Positions 33,320 through 42,277 of a stretch of DNA of 64,000 nucleotides are shown piece after piece. The notes beneath the pieces were generated by a model, which was not told the origin of the DNA, made no database searches, and saw only the letters and a program-made list of their open reading frames with translations. Both the position numbers and the translations under genes were made by a program. The stretch lies in NCBI RefSeq assembly GCF_025642155.1, contig NZ_CP106799.1, positions 62,001 to 126,000 on the forward strand, read 5' to 3'. This stretch comes from Streptomyces sp. HUAS 15-9 (GTDB taxonomy: Bacteria > Actinomycetota > Actinomycetes > Streptomycetales > Streptomycetaceae). Positions within the stretch are counted from its first letter, which is position 1. Every line of letters starts with the position of its first letter.

Positions 33320-34557
33320 TCATCTCGCATACGGTCCGCCCAGTCGCGGGCGTAGGACGTGGACGGCGCCAGACGGAAGAGGTCTCGATGGAAGTCTCCA
33401 ACCAGGGTCCTCATACGTCCAGGTAGTGGCGCGCCATCCATGATCGCGAACACGTCAGCGGCCGTTCGCGTCGCCTGTTCCGGCTCTCCCTGGTGCAATT
33501 GCGCGCTCGCGAGTTGGCATGTTGCCAGGGCCCGATTGCGGCGGAACTCTGGAGGGATCTTGCCCAGCGCACGGTGGGCCATGGCTTCGGCCTCCGCGTG
33601 CTTCCCGCCGCGGTTCATGATGATGGCGGCCAGGTGGTTCAGTTCGGCCGTGCCGTAGAAGGCTGTCCACCGCGGGCGTTCCTCCTCGGCCGCCTTGCGG
33701 AGCGACTCCTGGGCCCCACCGAGGGACCGCTGAGCTGCCCTTGCGTCATCCAGCGTCGAGCACGCGAGAGCAACTCGGACCCGGCCCATTGAGCCGAAGA
33801 ACGGATCCCTCCGCGCCGCCGTGGACGCCTGAGCTGCTTGTGCCGCCGCGAGCTGCTCAGGCCAGTTCTTGCGCTGGTAGGCGAGCATGGTCTGGTTCAT
33901 CCAGACCCGCATCTCCGTGGACGGATCCTGGGAGAGGCCGGCGAAGGTCGACGCCTCGTGGAGATGCCTCTGTGCCTCGTCCAGTTCACGCAGGTCGATG
34001 TAGGCCCAGGCGGCGATGGTGGTGAACTCGGCGGCGAGCGCGTACAGCGCACCCCTTACGCGCTGGCTGGCGTTGCGCTGCTGGAGGTCCAGGACCTCTA
34101 CACGGCCTTCAAGGGCAGCCGCCGCCAGCTTCTTGTGCCCGCCGTGACGGTCATCCGCTTCGATCAGCGCGTGCATCCCTGCCGTGGCGCGCTGGACGTC
34201 GGACATGCCGACCGAACGCCGCTGTCTGACGAGGGGAACTGCGCCGGCAGCCGATCCGGTGGTGGATGCGAGGAATTCGCGACGCCGCACAGGGTCCTCC
34301 GGAGGATGTTGCATGGAGCGTGGTGCGCTGAACCCTAAATCCTCTACAGGACAGCCGAACACACGCTCAAGTGCCGCGCACGTGCGGCCAATCGGTCGGC
34401 GGCTCGATCCGTTGAGCAGATTCCGGACCGTTCGCGCGGAGACGTCCCCCGGCCGGCCGGTGATGTCCCACAGGACGTCGTTGAGCTTGTAGGCCAACTC
34501 GTCCTGCGTGAGCCCCAGTTCATCCATTCGGCCTTTGAGGGCGAGGTTCTCTCCCAT
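33304..34557 (-). CDS. XRE/TPR-type regulator
   Basis: 417 aa if it starts at MGENLALKGRM (34557); an in-frame GTG 26 codons upstream is possible. The N-terminal helix-turn-helix is at about 8-65 (GLTQDELAYKLNDVL, VSARTVRNLLNGSSRRP). After a linker the long helical part resembles TPR repeats (AAWAYIDLRELDEAQRHLHEAS, CQLASAQLHQGEPEQATR). Such proteins may sense peptides or metabolites. It is divergent from the graspetide gene set starting at 34805 and is a likely regulator of it, or of the imiditide-like locus. Confidence 0.85.
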   Translation of the reverse strand: MGENLALKGRMDELGLTQDELAYKLNDVLWDITGRPGDVSARTVRNLLNGSSRRPIGRTCAALERVFGCPVEDLGFSAPRSMQHPPEDPVRRREFLASTTGSAAGAVPLVRQRRSVGMSDVQRATAGMHALIEADDRHGGHKKLAAAALEGRVEVLDLQQRNASQRVRGALYALAAEFTTIAAWAYIDLRELDEAQRHLHEASTFAGLSQDPSTEMRVWMNQTMLAYQRKNWPEQLAAAQAAQASTAARRDPFFGSMGRVRVALACSTLDDARAAQRSLGGAQESLRKAAEEERPRWTAFYGTAELNHLAAIIMNRGGKHAEAEAMAHRALGKIPPEFRRNRALATCQLASAQLHQGEPEQATRTAADVFAIMDGAPLPGRMRTLVGDFHRDLFRLAPSTSYARDWADRMRDEWSRG

Positions 34558-34804
34558 GAAACGACGGTAGCTCCGAGTGACGGCCCGCGACCAGGCGTCA
34601 GGTAATGAGACTTTAAAGTCTTCCGGTTGGGCCACTTGCGCAGAAACGGAACCCTTCCTGTATTTCGTCTCGCGGCGGTCGTTGACTGGACATCAGCCGC
34701 CGGGCCCGACCACCCGGTTCCCCCTGTCCGGCGGCGTGGAGAGAGCCCGGCCCTGAGCGTCCACCGACGGGTCGGGCGACCCACCCCCACGGAGGGATCA
34801 CCTC

Positions 34805-35251
34805 GTGACGATGACTGCTGCCAGAGCCGCTGGGACGGACGTGCCCAGCTACACCGAGACGTGGCCGTGCGAAGAGAAGTCGGCGCCGAAGGCTCGGCAA
34901 CTCGTGTCAGCAGCCCTGTCCCTGTGGGGGATAGGCCCATCAGACGCGGCGGATGATGTCCACGTGGTCGCATCGGAACTCGTCGCCAACGCGATCACGC
35001 ACTCGGGGTGCGCGAGCTTTCGGATCAGGGTGTCACGACTGGACCGGACGACCGTGCAGGTCCTGGTCACGGACACGAGCCGAAAGGAACCGACGCTGCG
35101 GCCGGCGGGCGCAGACGCGGAGACCGGTCGGGGCCTGCGCCTCGTAGACGTCCTGAGCCTCAAGTGGGGGTGCGAGCCCCAACGCTGGGGCAAGAAGGTC
35201 TGGGCGGAACTGCGCGTGCCGGGCGGTCCCGAGTGCCGGCAGGAGTCCTGA
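34805..35251 (+). CDS. ATP-binding protein of the anti-sigma/HATPase type
   Basis: 148 aa, GTG start. The GHKL ATPase boxes are present: DVHVVASELVANAITHSGC (N box), VLVTDTSRKEPTLRP (G1 box), GRGLRLVDVLS (G2). These single-domain RsbW-like proteins are abundant in Streptomyces and bind ATP; some act as anti-sigma kinases, others accompany XRE/DUF397 regulators. It begins the rightward set leading into the graspetide genes and may be regulatory. Confidence 0.87.
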   Translation: MTMTAARAAGTDVPSYTETWPCEEKSAPKARQLVSAALSLWGIGPSDAADDVHVVASELVANAITHSGCASFRIRVSRLDRTTVQVLVTDTSRKEPTLRPAGADAETGRGLRLVDVLSLKWGCEPQRWGKKVWAELRVPGGPECRQES

Positions 35252-35350
35252 TGGCCCAGCCGGCATTAAGTCTGCACCCGGATCCTGAGGCCACACCGAA
35301 GTGGCACGCGCCCTTCGCACCCGACGAACTACGCGGCGTCCTGACACGAA

Positions 35351-35689
35351 ATGAACAAGTGGCGACCGATCGATCTGAACGCCATCTTCGACGACCTGGA
35401 CCAGCTCCTGGGAGAGCAGATGCCGGCCGCCGCAGATCTCGGTGCTGTCAGTGACCGTCTTCGGGACACCCTCAGACAGCTCAGCAACATCGCATGCACA
35501 GACCCAGTGTTCCGTCCGGGACCGGAGATCGCGGCACTCGTTCAGCGCGGAGAAGAACTACGCGCCCAAGAGCCGCCTGGCGACTACCGACAGGCCCTGG
35601 GGCTGTCCCGGCGGATCGCCCTGACGACTTCCGACCTCATCGACCGCCTCCTCGAAGAGCGGCAACTCAAGGACGACGACCAGCCATGA
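35351..35689 (+). CDS. Small helical protein, DUF6415-like
   Basis: 112 aa, nearly all helix: MNKWRPIDLNAIFDDLDQLL, then DLGAVSDRLRDTLRQLSNIA and a final LIDRLLEERQLK. Size and pattern recall DUF6415 proteins of Streptomyces that stand beside ATP-binding regulators, but I cannot verify this. No good ribosome site precedes the ATG. An alternative frame starting with ATG 35251 (coupled to the previous stop as TGATG, beginning MAQPALSLHPDP) overlaps it and may cover part of this stretch. Confidence 0.6.
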   Translation: MNKWRPIDLNAIFDDLDQLLGEQMPAAADLGAVSDRLRDTLRQLSNIACTDPVFRPGPEIAALVQRGEELRAQEPPGDYRQALGLSRRIALTTSDLIDRLLEERQLKDDDQP

Positions 35690-35988
35690 CCAACGCCTGC
35701 GCCACCGACCGAGTCCGTGTGGCGGCCAACCTCAGACGTATCGCGGCGCTGCTCGACCCGCCGCCACCCACCATGAGGGACCGCTGCCGCACCGCTCGGT
35801 ACGCCGTGTGTGAGTGGTGGAGCCGACACCTGACGCAGCGCGAGCTGTACCGCCGGTTCGACGCAGTCGAGCAGTTGATGGCGCTGAAGCGGCAGCGGGA
35901 CGGTTCCCCGCAGCCCGCCGACCCGATGCGGCGGGCGACCTACGACTTGTCCGTCGTGCTGAGCGAACTCGACGACGGACCCATCTAA
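35686..35988 (+). CDS. Small basic hypothetical protein
   Basis: 100 aa. The ATG overlaps the previous stop (ATGA), so translation is coupled. Helical, with two cysteines in the centre (DRCRTARYAVCEWWSRH) and the segment RRATYDLSVVLSELDD at the end. No family recognised. Part of the same rightward set as the ATP-binding protein; an attenuator-like hairpin separates it from the graspetide precursor. Confidence 0.65.
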   Translation: MTNACATDRVRVAANLRRIAALLDPPPPTMRDRCRTARYAVCEWWSRHLTQRELYRRFDAVEQLMALKRQRDGSPQPADPMRRATYDLSVVLSELDDGPI

Positions 35989-35991
35989 GCC

Positions 35992-36038
35992 CCCGCCCCG
36001 GTCGGTCTCACTTTGGACGGTCGCCTGGCCGGGGCGGG
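35992..36038 (+). terminator. Hairpin ahead of the graspetide precursor
   Basis: CCCGCCCCGG and CCGGGGCGGG pair over a 27-base loop. It may end the upstream transcript or attenuate read-through; the precursor starts 36 bp later. Confidence 0.6.
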
Positions 36039-36073
36039 TCCCCTGATCCATCACTGCGACACAAGGGAGAGGT

Positions 36074-36370
36074 ATGTTCGTCCACTCCGATCGCCTGCCC
36101 GCCAGCCCCGCGATCCCGCAGGGACTCACCACCGTGCGTCCGTGGGGCGTGGGCCGCATGGCGCCCTACCCCTCGATGGCGCCCGGGTACGCCACGGCCA
36201 CGCTGGACCCGGAGACCCAGACCACCGTGTTCCGCGATCCCTCCGGCCAGGTCATGGAGATGCCCGGCCACGGCACCAGCACCGGCACCACCCCGTCCAC
36301 GGGTACCAGCCCCGACGGGCAGGGCCAGGGCAACACGGACTCCGACACCGGGAGCGACGGCGACCAGTGA
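36074..36370 (+). CDS. Graspetide (ATP-grasp-modified) precursor peptide
   Basis: 98 aa. GGGAGAGG precedes the ATG. The leader shows the conserved pattern of ATP-grasp target peptides: TTVRPWGVGRMAPYPS and TLDPETQTTVFRDPSGQ. The C-terminal core (about 65-98) is rich in Thr, Ser, Gly and acidic residues (GTSTGTTPSTGTS, NTDSDTGSDGD), the side chains joined as macrolactones in omega-ester peptides. The next two genes encode the matching ATP-grasp ligase and PIMT-like enzyme. The C-terminal Asp-Gly and Asp-Thr pairs could also be aspartimide sites. Confidence 0.88.
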   Translation: MFVHSDRLPASPAIPQGLTTVRPWGVGRMAPYPSMAPGYATATLDPETQTTVFRDPSGQVMEMPGHGTSTGTTPSTGTSPDGQGQGNTDSDTGSDGDQ

Positions 36371-37314
36371 CTGATCCGCGTCCGGTGTTGGTCGTCACCA
36401 GCCTGTACGACCCCACCGCCGACGTGGTGATCCGCGAGCTGCACGACCGGGGTGTCCCGGTCGTGCGGCTCGATTCGGGGGATTTCCCCGCATCACTGTC
36501 GGTGGAAGCAGAAATCAGTGAGTACGGCGTCCAGGGACGCCTCATGACGCCGTCCCGCACCGCCGACCTGGCGAACATCCGCGCCCTCTACTACCGGCGC
36601 CCGTCGGGCTTCGCCTTTCCGCACCTCGACGAGCAGGACGCACGGTTCGCGGTAACGCAGGCGAGGTACGGACTCGGGGGAGTACTGGCGTCACTGCCAG
36701 GCTGCCTGTACGTCAACCACCCCCATCGCATCGGGGACGCGGAGTTCAAGCCGGCTGAGCTCGCCGCGGCGGTGCAGGCCGGCTTCCTCGTACCGCCCAC
36801 GCTCATCACCTCCGACCCCGATGCCGCCAGGGCCTTCGTCAAGAAGAACGACGCAGTGATCTACAAGCCGTTGTCGAACCCCGTGTACCTGGTCGACGGC
36901 GTCTCGTCCGTCGTCAAGGTCGCCGAGGTAAGGGCGGAGGACATCGACGACGGCGTGGCCAGCACCGCCCACCTGTTCCAGCGGCGTATCCGGAAAGCGG
37001 CCGACGTCCGGGTGACCGTGATCGGGTCGAAGATGTTCTGCGTCCGCATCGACTCCGACCTCCTGGACTGGCGTACCGACTACAGCCGACTCCGCTACAC
37101 CCCTGTGGAACCGCCGCCGAGGATCGAGCCCGCGCTCCACCACTACATGGCCCACTTCGGTCTCGTCTTCGGCGCTTTCGACTTCTGCATCGACGAAGAC
37201 GGGCAATGGTGGTTTCTGGAATGCAATCCCTCCGGCCAGTGGTACTGGCTGGAGCCCGAAACGGGCCTGCCGATGCTCGCGGCCCTGGCGGATCTACTGG
37301 AGAAGGACACGTGA
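36367..37314 (+). CDS. ATP-grasp ligase of graspetide biosynthesis
   Basis: 315 aa, GTG start overlapping the precursor stop (GTGA). The sequence follows MvdD-like peptide ATP-grasp enzymes: VLVVTSLYDPTADVVIRELHDRG, ALYYRRPSGF, YVNHPHRIGDAEFKP, then ATP-grasp core AVIYKPLSNP and the metal site FDFCIDEDGQWWFLECNPSGQW. It activates Asp/Glu side chains as acyl phosphates and joins them to Thr/Ser as esters. Substrate is the adjacent precursor. Fully intact. Confidence 0.92.
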   Translation: MTDPRPVLVVTSLYDPTADVVIRELHDRGVPVVRLDSGDFPASLSVEAEISEYGVQGRLMTPSRTADLANIRALYYRRPSGFAFPHLDEQDARFAVTQARYGLGGVLASLPGCLYVNHPHRIGDAEFKPAELAAAVQAGFLVPPTLITSDPDAARAFVKKNDAVIYKPLSNPVYLVDGVSSVVKVAEVRAEDIDDGVASTAHLFQRRIRKAADVRVTVIGSKMFCVRIDSDLLDWRTDYSRLRYTPVEPPPRIEPALHHYMAHFGLVFGAFDFCIDEDGQWWFLECNPSGQWYWLEPETGLPMLAALADLLEKDT

Positions 37315-38429
37315 CCGACCAAGCACAGCTCCACAAGCAGCTCCTCCACACCCTGACGGCAGGCGGCAGTCTGCGTACGGAGCCGTGGAAGCGCGCCGCC
37401 GAGGCGGTCCCCCGGCACGAGTTCCTCCGGGGCGGGTTCTTCCGCCGGGTGGAAGCGTCAGCCCAGCTCGCGTATGAGCCCGTCCTCGAAGGTGACGCCG
37501 GCTGGCTCGAAGCCTGTTACAAGGACGACTCGCTGATCACGCAGATCGCAGGCACCATCGTGCCGCGCGACGTCCGCGGTCAGATCCTGCGAGAGCCGAC
37601 CAGTTCCAGCACACTTCCCTCTCTCGTGCTGCGCATGCTGGAGGACCTCCACGTCGAGTCCGACTCGAAGGTGCTGGAGATCGGGACAGGCACCGGATAC
37701 TCGACAGCAGTGCTCTGCGCCCGACTGCACGAGGACAACGTCACCTCCATCGAGTACGACGAGGACGTGGCCGGCCGGGCACGTATGGCCCTCGCTCGGC
37801 AGGACATGTTCCCCACGATCATCACGGGCGACGGGCTCCTGGGCTACGCCGAATCGGCTCCGTACGACAGGACCATCGCGACATGCGGGGTCCGCACAGT
37901 GCCCGCCGCATGGGTCGAGCAGACGAAGCCCGGAGGACTGATCCTGGCGACCATCGGCGGCTGGCTCGGCTCGTCGGAACTGGCACGCCTCACCGTCAAC
38001 GACGACGGCACGGCGACCGGACCACTGCTGAGCGGCGACATCAGCTTCATGCTCGCGCGCCCGCACGCAGCACCGCCCCTCGGCATCCTCCCTGACCTGA
38101 ACAAGGGGAAGGAACGCGAGGCCGTCATCGGCAGCGACGTACTGTCCGACTGGGCCACCCGCTTCGTCGTGCAACTCGCTGCGCCGAACGCCCAGCGGCT
38201 GACCATGGACCGCGACGGGCATACGGAGGACGTGCTGATCGACGTCAAGTCGAGCTCCTGGGCTGCCGTGTACGCGGACGGCGGGCGGTGGATCGTGCGT
38301 CAGGACGGACCCGAAGCGCTCTGGGACGCGGTCGAGGCGCAACTCGGCCGCTGGCACGCGGCCGGCACACCTGCGCTGGAAGAGTTCACGGTCACGGTGA
38401 CACCGGACGGCCAGGCCATCTCCTGGTGA
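37311..38429 (+). CDS. PIMT-homologue methyltransferase of the graspetide cluster
   Basis: 372 aa, GTG start overlapping the ATP-grasp stop. PIMT-type motif VLEIGTGTGYSTAVLCARL, plus the segment REPTSSSTLPSLVLRMLED before it and a long C-terminal extension (DVKSSSWAAVYADGGRWIV). In characterised graspetides of this type the enzyme methylates an Asp, which then forms an aspartimide in the ring. Same architecture as 30445-31623, sharing SSSWAAV/SQSWAAV near the end, so the two are paralogues acting on different precursors. A terminator follows 18 bp later. Confidence 0.92.
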   Translation: MTDQAQLHKQLLHTLTAGGSLRTEPWKRAAEAVPRHEFLRGGFFRRVEASAQLAYEPVLEGDAGWLEACYKDDSLITQIAGTIVPRDVRGQILREPTSSSTLPSLVLRMLEDLHVESDSKVLEIGTGTGYSTAVLCARLHEDNVTSIEYDEDVAGRARMALARQDMFPTIITGDGLLGYAESAPYDRTIATCGVRTVPAAWVEQTKPGGLILATIGGWLGSSELARLTVNDDGTATGPLLSGDISFMLARPHAAPPLGILPDLNKGKEREAVIGSDVLSDWATRFVVQLAAPNAQRLTMDRDGHTEDVLIDVKSSSWAAVYADGGRWIVRQDGPEALWDAVEAQLGRWHAAGTPALEEFTVTVTPDGQAISW

Positions 38430-38446
38430 GCGCCGTCCCCACGAAC

Positions 38447-38488
38447 GGCCCCACCCGACCACTCCCCCCGAGGTGTACGGGTGGGGCC
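38447..38488 (+). terminator. Terminator of the graspetide operon
   Basis: Perfect 11-bp stem GGCCCCACCCG with CGGGTGGGGCC. The rest of the 650-bp gap 38430-39082 holds a palindromic operator and a short direct-repeat array near 39 kb; 38490-38950 shows nothing I can assign. Confidence 0.85.
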
Positions 38489-38962
38489 TGTTGCCGCCTA
38501 TAACACATTTCCGAAATGACGCTCACCCTTGGTTCCGAGACGTCTCGCAAGGAATTGAGGAACGAATCGCAGGAAACCTCGCCCCGAACCCGAGTTTCCC
38601 GGAGAAGGGCCAGACTACGGAGTCAAGGCCGGCGTCATCACCGCCCGCCGGGGCCGCCTCCGCTTCGAGAAGGATGACGGCTGCCACCGTGCTGGCCCCG
38701 CGGCTCGTAGAACGCGCTGGGCCGACTTGTCCCCGCCTCACACAGGGCACCGCGCCGCGTTTGTAAGCATCGTGGCGGCTGTCGCCGCACCAGCGCCGCG
38801 TCCGTCGGTGCGGCCCGGCCCGTCGGTGAAGGGGGCGCACCCGCCCCGCCTCCCTGGCAACCCCGCCCCCTCCACTTGGCACCCAACCACCCCACCCCAC
38901 CTGCGACTCAAGTACCGCTCCAGCGTTCCGAGACCCAGCCTCAGGAGCCGCTTGCCAGCATC

Positions 38963-38980
38963 TTGGCAAGGTTTTGCCAA
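38963..38980. promoter_or_regulatory. TTGGCAA-N4-TTGCCAA operator upstream of the NRPS-like gene
   Basis: TTGGCAA-GGTT-TTGCCAA, extended by one more pair on each side (C...G). Same arms and spacing as the two copies before the IGWP-repeat gene, 12 kb away. It lies about 100 bp before the start of the degenerate NRPS gene. Confidence 0.75.
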
Positions 38981-38996
38981 GCCGGAACGCCAGGCC

Positions 38997-39047
38997 GGAA
39001 CCCAAGCCGGGAACCCAAGCCGGGAACCCAAGCCGGGAACCCAAGCC
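38997..39047. repeat. Four near-exact copies of a 13-bp direct repeat
   Basis: Three exact units GGGAACCCAAGCC and one 12-base copy stand between the palindromic operator and the ribosome site of the NRPS-like gene. They lie in the probable leader of the transcript. Confidence 0.85.
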
Positions 39048-39082
39048 GGAACGCGCTGTCGTGTCGTAAGGAGCGAGTGCTG

Positions 39083-42000
39083 ATGTCCATTCCCAGCCTC
39101 ATCGAGTCCGTACTGACCGCCCACCCGGCCGTGTCCGCGGCAGCGGTGTCCGTGCACGGGACGGAGGGCGGCGACGAGCGGCTCGTCGCGCATGTGGTGC
39201 CCGCGGCTCCGGTGGCGGCGGCCGTCGCGGAGGACGCGCAGATCGCCGGGTGGCGGAGGATCCACGAAGCCCTGTACGCCGCCGGGCCCGAGGGTGACTT
39301 CAAGGGCTGGAACAGCAGTTACGACGCGCTGCCGATCCCGCTGGAGGACATGCGGGAGTGGCAGGAGGCCACCTTGGAGCGGGTGCGGGAGCTGCCGCGG
39401 CGCCGGGTCCTGGAGATCGGTGTGGGCAGCGGGCTGCTGATGGACCGGCTGGCCCGTGAGGAGGGCGTCGAGGAGTACTGGGCCACCGACTTCGCCGCCT
39501 CCGCCGTCGCCTCGCTCAGCGCCCGGACGCTCGCCGATCCGGTCCTCGCCGGCAAGGTCCGGGTGCGCCGGCAGGGCGCCGAGGACGTCACCGGGCTGCC
39601 CGCCGGGTACTTCGACGCGATCGTCGTCAACTCGGTGGTCCAGTACTTCCCGAGCCTGGTCCATCTGCGCACCGTGCTCGAGCGGGTGCTGCCGCTGCTC
39701 GCCCCGGGCGGGTCCGTCCTGCTGGGCGATCTGCGCAGCCTCGATCTCGCTCGTTGCCTCCACACCGGTGTGGAGCTGTCCCGGGCGGGCGCCGCCGGGG
39801 ACAGCCGTGAGGCGTTGCGGCGGGCCGTCGACCGGAGGGTGGGCGGTGAGACCGAACTCCTGCTCTCCCCCGCCCTGTTCGCCGCCCTCGCCCGCGAACT
39901 GCCCGCGGTGCGCACGGTGGACGTACGCGTCAAACGGGGCAGCCACCACAATGAACTGACCCGCTACCGCTACGACGTCGTCCTGTCCACCGCCGCGCCG
40001 GCCGCCGATCTCACCGCCGCTCCCGTCGTCCGCTGGGGCCGCGAGGTCTCCTCCGTCCACGATGCCGAGGACCGTCTCAACGCCCACCGTCCCGCCGTAC
40101 TGCGGCTGGCCGGGATCCCCAACCGCCGGGTGCACGACGAGTACTGCGCGATGCAGTCCCTGGACAACCCGCTGGAGAGCGTCGACCTGGCCCCCCAGGA
40201 CGCGCCCGCCCCCGACCCGGAGGCGCTGTGCGCGGCAGGCGAGCACCTGGGCTACCGGGCCCTGCCGACCTGGTCCGGGGAGGGTGCCGAACTGCTCGAC
40301 ATCGTCTTCGTCGACCCGGACCTGGTCCCCGCGGGTCCGCTGACCGGCGTGTACGTGGCACCGGCCGCCGCCGTCGAGGAGTGCGCCAACGTGCCGGCCG
40401 CCCTCGACGGCGCCGTGGACCTGGAGGCCGTCCTGCGCGGCCATCTGCGCGAGCGGCTGCCGGAGCATGCCGTACCGGCGGCGCTCGCGACCCTGGACGC
40501 GCTGCCGCTGAACGCCGACGGCACGGTCGACCGTACGGCGCTGCCCGCCCCCGCGCCCGCCACGGACCGCTCCGGCGCCCAGCCGGGCACACCGATCCAG
40601 GAGATCGTCCGTGACCTGTTCGCCGAGGTGACCGGGGTGCCGCGGCGCGAGGTGCACGCCGACTCCGACTTCTTCCGGATCGGCGGCGACGCGGAGGCGG
40701 CGGAGCGGCTGCTGGCACGGGCCCGCGAGACGCTGGACGCCGACCCGGGCGGCCGTGCGCTGTACGACGCGCCGACACCGGCCGCCTTCGCCGCGCTGCT
40801 CGGCGACCGCCCCGCCGCCGCCACCGGTCCGGCCGAGGCGGGCGCGGACAGCGCGGTGCTGCCGCTGCGGCTGCGCGGCCCCCTCGACCAACGGGCCCTG
40901 GAGGAGGCGCTGGAGGACCTGGGGCAGCGGCACGAGGCGCTGCGCAACTCGCTGCTGGGGGCGGCCGGTACCCGTCTGCGCTCCCTGGGCGCCGACGACC
41001 ACCTCCTGGACCTCGCCCTGCCCGCCGCCTCGGTCGACCTGTGGTCGCAACTGCCGCTGGCCGCCGAACTCGCCCGTGCCTACGAGGCCCGCGTCACCGG
41101 CAGCGCCCCGCACCGCTCCCCGGCCGGGCTCGACGCGGCGCCCCGCGCGATCTTCGGCGACCGGGAGCCCACCCCGCTGCCGGGCAGCGTGCCGCAGGCC
41201 GGCGCCGCCTCCTACGGCACCCTCGAGGTCGAGCTCGGCGACGAACTGCACGCACGGCTCACCCGGTTCGCGGCCGAGTACGGCAGCACCCTGTTCATGG
41301 TGGTGCACACCGCGCTAGCCACCCTGCTGGCCCGGCTCGGCGCGCCCGCCGGGATCACCGTGGCGGCGCCGGTCCCGGCCCGGGACAGCGCGGCGCTGCG
41401 CGGCGCGGTGGGCCCCTACGGGCGGGTCCTGGCGCTGTCGGTGGACACCTCGGGCGACCCGGCGTTCGGCGAGCTGCTGCGCCGGGTGCGGGAGACGGAC
41501 CTCGCCGCCTACCGGGACCCCGACGCGGCACTGGCCGCGCTGCCCGGCGGGGTCGCGCTGACCATGCTGCAGGAGGCCGCCGGAGCATTCGAGGCTGCCG
41601 GGCTCACAATCCGGCCGGACGAAGCCGAACTCCCGCTTCCCGCCGCCGACCTGGGCCTGACGCTGACCGAGCGGCAGACGCCCGCGGGCGCACCGGCCGG
41701 TATCACCCTGCTGACCGCCTACCGGCACGAGACGGTCGGCGAGGCGGCCGCCGCCTCGCTCACCGGCCAGCTCACCGCCGTACTGGAGGCCGCCCTCGAC
41801 GACCCGTCGGCCGCGCTGAGCCGGCTGCGGCTGGAGCCCGGCTCGGCGGAGGGCGGGGTGTGGGCGGGCGAGAGCGCCGTACTCCCGGCCGAGAGTGTGC
41901 CCGAGCTGTTCGCCTCGCAGGTGGCGCGGGCCCCCGAGGCGCTCGCGCTGCCCGGCATGAGCTACGCCGAACTCGACTCCCGTACCGACCTGTTGGCACA

Positions 42001-42277
42001 CGCGCTGATCGCACACGGCGCGGGTCCGGGCACCTCGGTGCTGACCGCGCTGTCCTCACTGACCGGGTTCGCGGTGGCCGCGCTGGCGGTCGCCAAGGCG
42101 GGTGCCGCGCTGCTGCCGGTCGACCCGGCGCTGGACCCGGACGAGTCGGTCAGGCCGGTGGTGCTGCTGCTGGACGAGACGGCCGACCTGGTGCTGCCCG
42201 TCGTACCGGGCGCGGCCCGGCTGGTGCGTGACGACGCCGCCGACCGGCTGCCGCTACCACCGGGCGCTGGCCGGTGA
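39083..42277 (+). CDS. Degenerate NRPS protein with intact methyltransferase (A-C-terminal/MT/PCP-like/C-like/partial A)
   Basis: 1064 aa; AAGGAG nine bases before the ATG. It starts inside an adenylation C-terminal subdomain (1-45), interrupted by a methyltransferase (about 95-310; motif VLEIGVGSGLLM). The subdomain resumes to residue 480, where the A10 motif is NADGTVDR: the catalytic Lys is Thr. The carrier domain (about 495-560) has IGGDAEA, Ala where the phosphopantetheine Ser should be. The condensation-like domain (about 590-925) lacks HHxxxDG (LPAASVD there). It ends with the first part of an adenylation domain, continued by the next gene. Only the methyltransferase looks functional. 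A palindromic operator precedes it. Confidence 0.85.
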   Translation: MSIPSLIESVLTAHPAVSAAAVSVHGTEGGDERLVAHVVPAAPVAAAVAEDAQIAGWRRIHEALYAAGPEGDFKGWNSSYDALPIPLEDMREWQEATLERVRELPRRRVLEIGVGSGLLMDRLAREEGVEEYWATDFAASAVASLSARTLADPVLAGKVRVRRQGAEDVTGLPAGYFDAIVVNSVVQYFPSLVHLRTVLERVLPLLAPGGSVLLGDLRSLDLARCLHTGVELSRAGAAGDSREALRRAVDRRVGGETELLLSPALFAALARELPAVRTVDVRVKRGSHHNELTRYRYDVVLSTAAPAADLTAAPVVRWGREVSSVHDAEDRLNAHRPAVLRLAGIPNRRVHDEYCAMQSLDNPLESVDLAPQDAPAPDPEALCAAGEHLGYRALPTWSGEGAELLDIVFVDPDLVPAGPLTGVYVAPAAAVEECANVPAALDGAVDLEAVLRGHLRERLPEHAVPAALATLDALPLNADGTVDRTALPAPAPATDRSGAQPGTPIQEIVRDLFAEVTGVPRREVHADSDFFRIGGDAEAAERLLARARETLDADPGGRALYDAPTPAAFAALLGDRPAAATGPAEAGADSAVLPLRLRGPLDQRALEEALEDLGQRHEALRNSLLGAAGTRLRSLGADDHLLDLALPAASVDLWSQLPLAAELARAYEARVTGSAPHRSPAGLDAAPRAIFGDREPTPLPGSVPQAGAASYGTLEVELGDELHARLTRFAAEYGSTLFMVVHTALATLLARLGAPAGITVAAPVPARDSAALRGAVGPYGRVLALSVDTSGDPAFGELLRRVRETDLAAYRDPDAALAALPGGVALTMLQEAAGAFEAAGLTIRPDEAELPLPAADLGLTLTERQTPAGAPAGITLLTAYRHETVGEAAAASLTGQLTAVLEAALDDPSAALSRLRLEPGSAEGGVWAGESAVLPAESVPELFASQVARAPEALALPGMSYAELDSRTDLLAHALIAHGAGPGTSVLTALSSLTGFAVAALAVAKAGAALLPVDPALDPDESVRPVVLLLDETADLVLPVVPGAARLVRDDAADRLPLPPGAGR

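Noticed and set aside
35251..35454. 67-codon frame coupled to the ATP-binding gene
   Set aside because: Start looks plausible, but after about 35 codons it overlaps the better gene at 35351 and becomes Arg-rich. Noted there as an alternative only.
38997..39047. CRISPR-like array
   Set aside because: The 13-bp units are directly adjacent with no spacers.
38738..41308. 856-codon open frame antisense to the NRPS-like gene
   Set aside because: High-GC antisense frame without ribosome site; composition is Gln/Arg/Val-rich noise and the + frame shows clear domains.
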